Source: Lagopus muta (taxonomy: Eukaryota; Chordata; Aves; Galliformes; Phasianidae). Taken from it: DNA of 64,000 nt. Location: NCBI RefSeq assembly GCF_023343835.1, contig NC_064439.1, positions 23,562,933 to 23,626,932 on the forward strand, in the 5' to 3' direction. Below are positions 13,070-25,800 of the stretch, one piece after another. Both the position numbers and the translations under genes were made by a program. Each line of letters starts with the position of its first letter. Position 1 is the stretch's first letter. The notes beneath the pieces are model-generated. The model was not told where the DNA came from. It made no database searches and saw nothing but the letters and a program-made list of their open reading frames with translations.

Positions 13070-16000
13070 GCCACTAATCTTGTTCATTTGAGAGGAATGT
13101 CTTTGCTTTTGCTATGTGTTTCTCTGATTTGTGGTATGGTAATGTTGTCCACTGGAGGGAAGTCAGCGGTGCAGTAAAGCTTAATCTAGCTACATTCTAG
13201 AATGTGATGAATTCTTACAGTGTTTCCAAGTTGAAGTTTCTCTTTTGAGTACCCAGCACAGGGCAACACAACTAGAGTTAGCATAATAGGAACCTCAGTG
13301 CATAGTCTGAGCTGGACCACAGTGGCCACCCTTGATGTGCCTGATGGGTGAGCCTTACCAACACGAGTGCACCTGTAGTGTTTGAGCCTTCATAATTAAT
13401 AGATCACAGGCAGAATTTGCTTGAGGGTGTCTCTCCCATGGGCAGAGGAGAGAAGCAGGAGCTGCTTTTTTCCTGGTATAAAATGATTTGCAGACCACAC
13501 TCCACCACATCAGCCTGTCTTTCCTCTCTGTGAATGACCATTGCCTCCAGGCCACTTCTAGGAGTTTGATTTTTCTTTTTCCCTTGATCGTGCATTCCCC
13601 TCCTTCCTCTCTTGTATGTGGTAACCAAGTTGTCTTTACACATCAGCATTTCACTGGGGTCTCTCCAGCTTGTTGTGCTGTCATCTTGAGAATAGAGAAT
13701 GTCTGTTGTTTCTTCAGTGAGTATCAATGTGTCTGTCATTTCTCAGTTGAAAAAAATACCACCCAGAAGCAGTACATATTAGCAGAAGGTGATGATAAAG
13801 GAAAAAAATGAGTTAGGAATAGTGACCACATTCCAAAATTGAGTTTTTAAACTTCTGTACAAGAACAGCATTTCCATAAATATATTTGCTATATAATTAA
13901 GCACAGGGCAACCTTCTCTGGGGAGTTTGGGTGCTGAGAGGAGGGTTATATGCCCTGAATGATGGTGAGAGGCATTAGTGCACAAGTTTTGAAGATCAGC
14001 CTTATTTGTCCCGGTGTTTTCCTTTCTCTGATATTTTCCCTTTCTCTACATTCTTGTGAATCCACGTGGCCGTTCTGGTTGTTCAGAGCTCTATAGCTTG
14101 TGTTCTTTGGTAATACTGAAGGTAGGAAGACATAAGATGAGATGCAAATGAGAGAGTTTGTTGGGGTGGGAAGATAATTGAAAATGTTTGGGTCTGAGAA
14201 GCAAATGAGAAGTGTTTGCAGTTCAATTGTAGATGCCCGAAAGGAGTTAAGTGAAGAAAAGCCTCAGATACCTTCTGTACTACAAGGTAAAATGCAGCTG
14301 TGTGTTTATTTACAATACTGAGAGTAACAGTCCTATTTATGTTAAAAGTTTTTAACCAGCTGACAGGCAATAACTTTGCCAATAAAAGAATGAGCTGTAC
14401 ATGACCTGCAGAATATTCTGGAACTCAAAGAAAACAATGATAGGAAAACTATTTTTGTTTTCTTTTCCAAGTTAGTAAGTGGAATCTTAAAAAATAAGAG
14501 TGTAAAGAGAATAGATTCTCTGAAGCAAATCAGTCATTTCTGCAAAGCCTAGCAGTTTGTTAAGTAGTCCAGTAACCATCTTTGTTAAAATCTAAGAGAG
14601 TCCACGATGTATGAAAATGGAGCACAAAGCTATTCAGTGATGTGACCCTTATAGACTTCCACTTGTAAGGCTCCAGACAGGGAGTAGAACTGAAGTATTT
14701 TAAACTCCAGTCCAGTTAGAAAGGCATCCTTTTGTAAACTGAACATATTTTCTTGCCACAAGCAGGCGAACACCCTTGCCTTCCCTGTATTCTAAAGCTG
14801 TTGGATCCTTGCCAGACTTGTAGTCATGAAGCATTGTCATACACAGATCAGTTTTGATTATTTTTTCAGTAAGGCACTCCTAGCATTGTTTAAAGTTAGG
14901 ATACAAGAAAATAAAGCTTTCCTTTATTCTGAATGCAAATATATAGAAGCTAGACCACTTCAAATTCTCTATCTGAAGAAGAAATTCAAGTGTTTTCCCC
15001 ATAAAAGTGTGGTTCCATATGCATAAGTATGTAACAGACCTTAAGTTGTAAAATTATTGCTACAAGCAAGGTAGCAGTTCAGGTCATTTAGTTTAGCTTT
15101 GGGGGAAAGAGAGGTAGAACGATTTGTATTTTTTGGGAAAAAAAAATAGGTAATGAGTTACTTGACTTTTAGAAGGAATAAATGTCTGATACATATGAAC
15201 TGAAGACGTGCATGTTCTCAGCAAAATGTCAGAACAAAGGTAAAATCTCTGCATGAAAGAGCTTACTGTGTAAGAGGACCTTTATGCAGTAGATCAGCAG
15301 CACTAAGCTAGAAATTGCAATATTTAATTCTCTGTGATGTTGTAATGCGAGCCTGTCACACCAAAAGCTGTGTGCTGAAGTTCTTTCTGCCTGGCTGAGG
15401 AATACTCCAAAAACATTTTTCTTGGGTAAAAATGTTCCTAGAAGGATGCATGTAAAATAATGGAACGTGTGGTAGTGATGTGTTTTTGGGAAGGAGACTG
15501 GAAGTTTGCTGCAAGGGGTAGGAAGTGTAACCAATATCCATTGCAATGGGATATAGGATTGAAAGAACAATCAGGCATATCAGAAAGGATAGGATAAACA
15601 GAAGTGGAAATATTTGATTGCCAGGATGGAGGAAGGTAGTGAGGTGATTCATGATTTGGAAGAGGGATTGTTTTTATGGAAAGGGTTCGTAGCAGCTGTG
15701 GGTGTACTTAGTAGGAATTAGAAGAAGGGACAGAGGAGGTAAGCAGTAGCTTAGGAATTTCAGAAGAAAGACAATCAGAGCTCAGACAAAGGTTTCAGCC
15801 ACAGGGAGTGAGAGAAGGGACTTGCTTATTTTTTGAGGACATTCTATTCTAAAGGAGGAATCAACAGGACTTGGCAGAATATTCAGAATGGTGGAGAGAA
15901 GAATGACTGCAAAATGATAGACGTGTTGTTCTGACACAAGGATGTTGGAGCTATAAGAGCATGGGAAGTTGCTTTTGAATGAGGAGCCATTGTAAACATT

Positions 16001-17337
16001 ATAAACTGTGGTTGTAAGTATAGTTGAACAGAGCCAAATGTTCCCATTGAAATTTCCAAACTGAAGGTCCTGGTATTTAAGTAGGTGTGACATAGCAAAT
16101 TGTAGCTTATGACTGGCATTTCTATGCCTTTCTCCCTTGTTTATACCTTGGAGCTAGGGAGGAAGGACTTTTAATAAGCATTTAACAAGAATGTTTAGCC
16201 TGTATAGGCCAAGTGCACAGCTCTTCTGAAAGCAGGAAGCAAAAAGAATTTGCGTAAGTGGGACAAGAAAGATGGTAGCTTGCAGTAAGAGCTCACTTAC
16301 ATGATCAAGTTACTGTTCAGTTAATGAATGCCTGACTTTCAATGTTGATAGAGTGACTGCCACAGTATGGCTGAGCTTTGTCTTACATCTTTATAAATAT
16401 TGGCATGGGAATATTCACAAACTCTCTCTGAGATTCCACATAGACTTTTATACTTACTGAAGAAAGAAAAATGAGGAAAGTATGTTCAGTTTTGTTCGAA
16501 TTGCCTACTTGGAGTTTAGCTAACTATTCATGAGAATATTTAGCATTTTTACCAGAGAAAAAAAGACTTCATTTCGCTACCTCCATTTTAATGTTAATGG
16601 CTTGAACTCTGTGACTAACAACACGAAATCTTGAACTGATGTTTATGTTTGAAGGGCTGATGTTTTTTTTCTCTACATTTATTTAAAAACAAATTGTATT
16701 CTTTTGTAACTAGGTACATGTTAGGATCACTAAGACTATTTATCAAGTAAAATCATGGTTAGGTATGAGACAAAGCTGAACCTAAATCCTGCCTGCTTCT
16801 TTTTCCATGCTTTTCCATCCATTCAAAGAATAATGAAGAGGTCCAACTTTTGTCGATGATGGAATTACATTTTCACAAACTTAAAAAGCAGACAAAGCTC
16901 CAAAATGAATTCTGTCTTCTTTGGGTAACTGTGGAGATGACTGCTGTAATTATCTGTGAAGGAGTTTTTGCACTGCTCCTACTGAAATACAAATGTAACA
17001 CAAAGTACTGAGCCCTTGATCAAGATTTTGCACACTGTTGAGTGAGCAAAGTGACTCTTGGTGATTGTTTACAGGTGCTTCTTTTTTTCTGAAAGAATAG
17101 TAAACAGTTGTTGTCTCCCTGCATGGCTGAATTTCACAATGAAGAAACAAAACGTTCTCCCTCTAAATTCCTTCTATTTGATATTATTGGCAAATTGTGT
17201 GAGACACTGCACAGCCTTGGTCAGTTTGTTGAGGAAAAAATTTGTTTTTCACACTTCTGAATAGCTTAAGTTATATTGGAAAGGCAGGATGTTAATTGCT
17301 TGTCTGTGTTAATTCACTAGTATCATACTGTTGGAGG

Positions 17338-17418
17338 TGATTATTTAATATACCATAAATGTCATACATTATTACAGAGTTGATTATTTAATGCATCATA
17401 AATGTCATACGTTATTAC
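17338..17418. repeat. Direct tandem duplication, 43-base period
   Basis: Two 38-base copies (17,338-17,375 and 17,381-17,418), both beginning TGATTATTTAAT and both containing ATAAATGTCATAC, separated by five bases. I count four differences between the copies, so the duplication is not brand new. Confidence 0.9.
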
Positions 17419-18664
17419 TTCTAACAGTCTGTTCCCTTACCCAAACATAAAATGCTAATATACTGAATCCCATATACAGGAGCATTTACTTACCAGAAGT
17501 ACTGAAGTTATCCTAACAGTACTTTCTGAGTCCTCAACAGAATTTTAGGTTATTGTGCTACTCCAATATGGCCTATGTTAATAGGAATTTGAATATCTTT
17601 TAGAAAAACCTAAGGCAGATCTTAAGCATGTTTATATGAAACTTGAACAGCTCAGTTGGCTTTTTGTGATTTGCAGCAGCTTTACAGTGATGAGAAAAAT
17701 GCTTGTTGATTAAAACAAGTTCAGTGCACAAGGAGAAGTGGATGCATATGGGAATGTCCTCTCAGCTTCTGTCAAGGCAGACTGTGAGTAGTAAAGGATG
17801 ATCTTACAACTAAATTGCATGAGCGACAGGTTGTTATATGAGATTTTATATGCCCTCCTGTTCTTCTTTGAGGAAAAAGAGAAATCCTATGGGATTTTGT
17901 CCAGACCATCTAAATCTAAATTTTCAAAGCTAGGCACTTACTGATAAGTGTTTGGATCCATGTCTAATCAAAAGGTTGTCTCTTTGTATAATATCAGGCA
18001 GCTAAATGTTAGGTGTCTGTGCTCCTTTCCTAATAAATGAGAAGAGCTAGGCAGTTCATGCAAGGCAGGGAAGTCTCTTGAGATAAGTGAGATGAATACA
18101 TTACTAATGATGCTTATCTGTCTTTCTGTGAGCTCTCTGGCAGTTAGATGGCTAAACTTAAGTGAAGTGAATATCTTCTATGATGAAAACCTTCTTGAGC
18201 AAGTATCTAAAAATAAAAGTGATAGATAATGTACTTTTTCAAGCTCATGCCAACACATCAGTTTTACTACCGTTTGCTGTTACCATAGTATCCAGGCGCT
18301 CTAGGAATGCATAAGGTGCTTGAGGATATATAAACACAGAAAAACCAATCCTGACTACAGGAATTTACACTCTAAATATAAATCAAGAGGGCCAAAGAAT
18401 ACAGAAACACAGATGGGTTAAAAGAAGCAGTGAGATTGCCCTGGTCCATAGTGGTAGCAGCCCATCAACACCCCAGTAGTTGTCATCAAATTTTTCAGGC
18501 ATCGTAGTAGAAGAACTTTACAGAGTGAATTGAAAGCTAGAACTTTTGAAGCATTGAGAATGTTTCAAAGGAATGCTGCTGAGAGCAGAGAGGTACAGAA
18601 ACATGAACTTGGAAAGTAAATATGTGGCCACTGTGAACTGATGGTAATTTCAGACCCTAGTTTA

Positions 18665-18855
18665 AAGCAGGGTCACCGAGAGTTGGTTTCCCAGGCCATG
18701 ACTTCAAGTATCTGAAAGTATAGAAGCTAGTGTTTGACCACCCTCACAGACAAAAAGTGTTTTCTTAAGTTCACGTGAAATTTCTTGTATTTCATCTGCT
18801 CTTGTTCTGTCCCTGGTCACCACTGTAAAGAGCCTGGCTCCTTCCTTGCCTACTT
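18665..18855 (-). mobile_element. Old CR1 remnant, minus strand
   Basis: Degraded similarity to the reverse complement of the CR1 3' region. The order CAGGGTCACC, then CACCCTCACAG, then a TTCTTAAGTTCA-like block, then TCACCACTGTAAAGAGCCTGGCTCC matches the standard CR1 antisense layout. It is more diverged than the 9.4 kb and 54.9 kb copies, and its ends are uncertain. Confidence 0.75.
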
Positions 18856-19820
18856 CTTACAGCTTTTGGCCTGACACAATCCAGAGAACTGAACTGAAGT
18901 ATCAACACAGTGAATTTAGGATGGCATTATCCCCATATCATTTTTGTTCCAGTCTTCTTAGTCACTGACTATGACAGGCATACCCAGACAGATGTTAATT
19001 TCATCACTAGGGGGTGCATATGACTTCTGTGTAATATCTTTAAATGAAAATTTCACTGATGTCAAGTTCAACTCCTGCTGAAATTGATGAGCAGAACTGA
19101 ACGTCATGAGTCTGGAAAGTAGCAAAGAGTTAATTTGGCAGTTGGTGGATCCTGAGCTGGGAAGAGGACATGTTGGTTTCAGGAGAGAAAAGCAGGCTGC
19201 CTGATGTCCTGCCTACTGCACTCTGGATGGGGAACAGCAAAGGTGGCACCTTCTCTGATGCATTGCAAGTTGCACAGCTGGGAGAGGCTGGGTGCAGGGT
19301 GGGATGGGCAAGGGAGAAACAAGGGTGGCAGCAGGCACTCTGTGGCAGGAAGGGGATTGGAAGACTCCTGAATAAGAATAAGCTTGTCTCCAAGGTCAGG
19401 AAGAGGAGACAGAAAGAAAATGGATGGAAGTGAAAGTGGAAAGCCCTTCTATATGCTTCCTTCAAGAAGCAGATGCAGCATTTACATGTAAGGCGCTGTG
19501 ATTTGAGTTCCTTTGCACTGATCTGTAGTTATTTTGAGCATACCCAGGTGGTGTAAGTACTGACTACGAGAAAAGCACAGAAATTTCATCTGAAGTCTGA
19601 TGCTCCAACTGATTAAAATTCTTCAAAGTAAAAACTACCTTTTTTTCAGCATAGGCAATTTGACTGATAAAAAAATGAAAGCTGCTGCAGTTTCTTGACC
19701 TCATGAAATAGCACTGCGTGGGAGCTACACACTGCACACACAGTGCCAAAAGATGGCAACCTTAGGCTTCCAAAGTAAGTCCCTCTGCTGAACAGCTCTG
19801 CAGCTCTAAACTGTTTTTAG

Positions 19821-19860
19821 TGGTGAACATTCTGGGTTCTGTGGTGAACTTCTGGGTTCT
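19821..19860. repeat. Short tandem duplication (about 20 bases)
   Basis: TGGTGAAC-(AT)-TCTGGGTTCT occurs twice in direct succession with a two-base length difference. Confidence 0.85.
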
Positions 19861-22800
19861 CCCAGACTGGTCTTATTTTTATCCATCTATCCTATTTTCC
19901 ATGGTTTTTCTTCATTTAAAACTGAGCTTATGTGACTCAGTTAAAAAATGGGCAACTTCCCAAATGTATTTGTGTGCTTGAGGGAGGGAGAAGATAGGAA
20001 ACCTTAGATCTGCTATCTCTGGGCTTCAGTCTTTGACTTCTGTTATTTACAGCAGTGAGGCTCTGCTGCCAATCTGTGCTAAAATGGTGTAAATACAAAG
20101 GGATGCTGAGGTTTGCTTCTGTGGCACAGCAATCAAGCACAGACAGTCCAGGAACTAAATAACTTGAACACTGTAATACATTTGCTGTTATCTTACTGAA
20201 TTATTTATATTATTTATATGTATTTTATTACTTTATACACATACTGCATGGTCTTCTCCCTATCAGTAGTCTTAAAATGGAAATTACTGCTGTTTTGAAA
20301 CCCTGTGTAGCTCTGAGTTGTATATGTTTTCAACTGAGACATAATAATGCACACAGACTCTTTGTATTCATTCTCATGTTTTCAAAAATCTGTCTTTTTT
20401 CCTGGTTATTACTTGTCTTCTGATTTGATCCCCATGTTCAGTTCCCACTTTGTTGTTGTTGCTGCTGGTTTTGTTCATGTATTTTATTTGTGAGTAGATA
20501 TGGGCAGAAACTTCACACACCATTTCACTGAAAAACACTGTTATTTTGGAGTGTTTTGTCAAATTGTAGTTTTGACTGAAATTACAAAAATGGGAAATTC
20601 TGATGCTGCAGTTTAAATTCTCTGTTTTGATAACAAATGCTGCTTTTGTATTGTAGGATCTTTATTTGATAGAAAATGAAGCATCTTGCTTGTTTTCAGA
20701 AGTCATGTCTGGAGACCATGAGCTTTGAAATTCCATCTTGGTTTGGTTTAAAAGCAGATTTTGAAATCTCAGCATTTGTGAAGCAGAAATATCTTTCTCC
20801 AGGCATCTCTAGCAACAGGGTCACAATCTGAGCCCAACTCTGTTTTATGCCAGAGCTTTTCACTTTTGTGATCGTTCATCTGCTTCTTCCCTTCTGCCAT
20901 CCAAGGATTAAAAAAATTGTATCTAATTTTGGTTGTTTCGGTTCCTTATGATTTTCCCTTCTTTCCTCATGCTGCAACACTGCAGGGAGGTAAGCACTGG
21001 CCTAGGCTGTCACTGTCTTTCCTTCACGTGAGAGCAGGACTAGCAGAGAATGCTGAGGGTGGTTCTGCTGCATTTTACTTTTGTGCAGAAAGCTTGTGGT
21101 TTTAGTGTAGCCTTTAGGGATATTTTCCTCCCGTAATGCTGGTAGCTCAGTCTTTAAAGGAGTGCAGTGCTCTAGTCATTTGGTATCATTTCGTGTTACT
21201 CTTTTCTCCTTAGTTATTTTTGCTGTCTGTATAGGTAAGGTTTCGGGTCACTGTCCTGTCCCTATCCAGTCTGTCCTGTGCCACAGGCCTTAAGTACATT
21301 TATCCCTGTCACACCTGTGGAATAGAGAGCTTATGGTCCATCTGCTTTTAGCAAATGGAAAACTTAGCTCTGCAGGGGTAGAAATCTAGATGAAGTAGAA
21401 GTGAAGAAATGGAAAATGGACTACTGCGCATAATTTTCAGGGGATGGAGCTCTGATTACTTCTGTTAAACATTTGGGGTGAAATATGTTACATATGGGGA
21501 ATGGTGATCCGAAAGAATCGGCATCCTCAACAAGAAGCCTCTCTGAGGCAATTAGTGAACAGGGATGTCTCTGAAACCCTGCCTCCTTCTGCAGCTTTGG
21601 CATTTAGCTCTGTGTGGGCAACAGCACCTCCTTCATTGGCTCACTGCCGCTCCTGCTGGTGCATGCAATGCCTGTTCTCTGAGCTCCAGGCCATGCTTTT
21701 ATCCTTCATTTTGTGAAGCACCCTGGGCTTTTGCTGTAGTTTTGCTATGTTCTCAGTGCAGGCATTATGTTCCTTAGGCGCCTGGGGCCTGGGGTCTCCA
21801 GTTAGGATAGGCAAGTGACACAGCTGCCGAGGTGCTTCATCTTGGGCTTGCACTGAAACAGATTTTTTAGAAAGCTTTCAGGTTTAACTGGAAAGTGCCC
21901 CTTGGAATAAGCACTTGCAATGGTCTGGTTTGCAGTTTAGGAGCTGCAATACAACTGTGGAGGTGTTTAGGGTCTCTGCTGTGTGTAGCCTTAAGCTGGC
22001 TTCCTTTAATTCTTGTCTGCGTAGGGCTGCCCGTGAGTGCCCATGCTCTTTCCCTGTTCCTTTGCCTATTCTATTTCTGAATCTACTAAGAAAAAATATA
22101 TAAATACTGCTCGTCGTTATAACAGTTTCTATCAATCACCCAGCTTGTTTTAAATCTGCATAACTTCTTTCTGCAGAAGATAATTAGCTTTAATTTTGCA
22201 TAGCATTCTGTATGAAGTACTGTCATTATTGAACCTAACTGCTTTTCATTCATCGAGGATCAGAATTTAATAGAGCTCTCCTACCTCCTACAAAATTTTG
22301 TATTTAAGTGAACAAATTTTTTTTTTCCTCCACACTTCTAAATGTACCCCCTTGGCTCTGTATTTTTCTCTTGAGGATGCTGGGCCACTTCCAACAATTA
22401 TGCATTAATTCTTGCTTCATTACATTTCTGTAGAGTACAGGCTCAGCAAAACAGTCTCAGTGTTTCAGAGGAGACTGTAGAGGTACATCTGATGGCAGAA
22501 TTTCACCCATAAAATGAGATATATGGTCTCTCATCAAACTGTCTACCAGTAGACTAATTTCAGGTATAGTCATTATTTTACACTTATTAAGTAAATCTCC
22601 GTTCAGAGAAAATACACTTCCTTATTCCGATACCTATTTTTTCCTAAAAATCTCCTGAACTCCTGAAATCAACGTGGCAAAATACTCATTTCTACATCTT
22701 TTGCTTGGCAAAAAAATGAAACTAGCAGATGATTTGCCATCCAAGGCCTGAAGAAAATTTCAAAATGACTTAAGATTTCCCCCTGCAGAAACTTAATTCT

Positions 22801-25800
22801 CTCCATTATTATCGGCATTTCTGCTGCGCACGTAGCCCCTCTCAAACTTCACTGGGGATAGTTTCCATGGGAACCAGAGAATGAGAACTGATGAGTCTCG
22901 AAACAGTCAAATAATAATCTTGCTTTTTACCAGTGGGCAAAGATTTACTTCTCCAGTGTTTAATGGAAGGCACTAGAGCTTATTATGTTTTGAAGGAGAG
23001 GGGAAAAAAAAGGCATCTGTCAGGAAGCCACGTCTGCATTGTATATCTTTAGGGTTTGTGCTAGCTGTAGTAAAAGGCAAACCAGTACATTCTCCTGTGC
23101 TTTTAGATTTCCTGAATGATGGATAGGGAAAGTCTTTTCCTCTGGTGAATCCAAGCACCTGTTGGCAGGGGGAGATGAGGAGGGAGCTGTGGTCACCGAG
23201 AGGGGAGCTGAGGAGATGTCTGCCAGAGGTACAGGGGCACTTCATGAACACGACACTACTGAATGATCCTGCAGGAATCTTGGGGACAACGTACAGATGC
23301 TACCTCTGACCTTCCTCCAGAAGAGAACCACCAGGCTTTTGCACTGTGCTGAGTGCACCTTACCATGGCCATGTATAGCCTACAGCCAGGCTGTTCGTTG
23401 CGGCTGTGGTTCCAGGGCAGGGAGCAGACTTCCCCAAGACTGATGTAGGCAGTGGATAAAGTCACACTGAATTCCAGGTGAGGTGCTCTGCTAAATTCCC
23501 CATTAGTTGACCAGCTGATTTCCAACATCTTGCTGAAGTACTGAGGATACCCATGAAGGTATCTCACAAAGATGAGAGCAGAGCTTCACTTTTATGGAGA
23601 TATCACATGGAAAGGAAAAGATGTTTACCCTTCTTAAAATCTGTGATACCTGTTATGGAAGATGTTCTCAAAAAGGAAAAGGAATCACAAAACCTGTAGC
23701 AAAATTCACATTGTTCATCAGTGCTTACATATAGACCAGAACTGTATTCCTTTCAGAGACCTATTTGACTAATACTATGGAGTTTTAATGTAACATAATT
23801 CAAAACTTGAATTATAAGAGACTAAATGACAAGATACATTTTAAAAAATGTTTTCTCTTAAATTCATTTTCATATTCTTTTCCATCCTGTCATTTTCTGT
23901 TATTTTAGGGCCTGAATACTTAATATGCAGTTTTGTGTAATGATTTGATTTCTATTTCATAAACATAAAGAGAGATTAAAAAAAGAGAAGTACATACATA
24001 AAACATTATTACATTGTTTGGAAAAAAAACATATTTTTTCCAGCTAGTTGAAATGGTAGATCCTGAGGGAGAATTACTATTGTTGTTTCTGCTTCGTATA
24101 TTGGATCAGACATAGATGTGATTAATGATTTAATCCAGTGTTTAAATTAAGAAATCCCATTTCTGTTACCAGTAATTAATATGTTTTAAACACTGAAGGC
24201 AATTACTGCATTTGAATTTGGGACAAAAAATGTGTTTTTTTTCTCAGCTTGTGGGTGGAGCTAAAATAAAACAACCCATTTGCCTTAAAAAAGTGTAGAG
24301 AGAATTTTTCTGTATTAAAGCAGCATTTTAATGGGCTTATGAGATAAAAACCCAATTGTATTACTAGCAATATCAAGGAACGGCAGATACAGGAGCAGGG
24401 TGAGGTGGCAGATGAAGTGCAGGTAAGGAAGGCGTGGACCTGGTGGAATTGTTATGCTGTGACTTTGTGTTGCTTCATTTGGGCACCCTTAAACATACAA
24501 AGAGACCTTTCGGGCAAGAGGAGGTACAGTTTAAAAGTGCAACATACTGCTAATTTCATTTTTGAGTTCTAGTACTGCATTTTATATTTTAACTCCTTTC
24601 CATGTTGAATTATTGCTCTGTACAGGTCTGATGATCGAAGGTTAGCACAAATGAAGTGTATTTCCCTGTTTTTCACATCTAACAGAGTTTATTCTCTGAG
24701 TCCTAGACTGGAACAAGCATTTGCCCGGTTCTTACATCTGCTGTGAGCCCCATAGTAGGGCCCAGCTGCCAGGAGCAGAGGATATCAGACTCTTGGTGTG
24801 GGTTGACCAGCTGACCCAACTGAAGCGATGCTGGGAAAGAAGCTGCTTCCTTTTCTGACAGCCTGTAAACAGGCATGTGGTTTTTTGGTCATGGATGCAG
24901 AGTGATAAGGAGCCAACAGACACTAGTATTGGTAGGCTACTTAATGCTGTGTTCCCTCCTGTTCTCTGAGCTAGATCCCTTAATTGCTGATCGCTCACTC
25001 TTAGGCATAATGATTATTGCAGGAGAAACCAAAGACTGTTGCCACTGATGAATCATAAGTCTTGAGAACTTTTTTTTTAAGATATCAGAACTGCTCCTTA
25101 TCTTGAAGGTCTGGGTGGTGCACTGAGAAACAATGCAAAAATAATCATATAAAACCAGGAGAAATAGTGGTGTCTCCTTAACATCTGATAGAAGATAGAT
25201 AGAGGAACAAAGGACAGGGCTGATACAGCTGACATTTCATCACAGCGTGCCCAAATCAAGCAGCACTGTTTCCTGGGAGATCAAACAATGCTGTGTACTT
25301 ATTAATCACGAGAGGAGCTCTCTGCTGTTCTCACAAGTCCTCTGAAACCTGTCTAACTCAAGTGGGCGAGGATCAGCCCACCCGTGACAAACTGCTGCGG
25401 CTTTATCCTACACGCTGCATATTATAAAAATGTTATGTCTGCTCTGAACAAAATGTCCAACCGTGACAAATGTGGGCAGTGCTCCAAGGAAGTGATCGTG
25501 TCTTCGTGAGAAGATTGTACTTAAATTCAACCTTGAGGTTGGTTAATTCATTTTAATTAGACTAATCTGCAGACCTGCATGAGACACTCATTTTTTTTTT
25601 GAGCCCCTGTCGTGCTCACTGAAATAAACATTTCGTGCAGATTAATGTGCTGCTAACTAAGGTGGTCTGAAATCACATCTGAACTATACACTGTTCTTCT
25701 CTAGTAACTGTGGCTATGTGCTATGGTGTTCTTTACACTGACCCTGAGCTCCCACTGTTTGTTACAAAAATGTAGAAGCTCTAGGAAACCTTTCGCCAAA

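Noticed and set aside
13192..13205. Perfect 14-base palindrome ACATTCTAGAATGT, containing a TTCnnGAA heat-shock-element-like core
   Set aside because: A single two-unit core far from any gene; functional elements usually have three or more units. A similar shorter one occurs near 34,661, consistent with chance.
21142..21160. Second tRNA-like 5' segment (GGTAGCTCAGTC)
   Set aside because: No cloverleaf partner sequence or B-box downstream.
23256..23567. 103-codon minus-strand frame
   Set aside because: No domain, no neighbouring exon signals and no similarity I recognise. Within the chance range for this composition.
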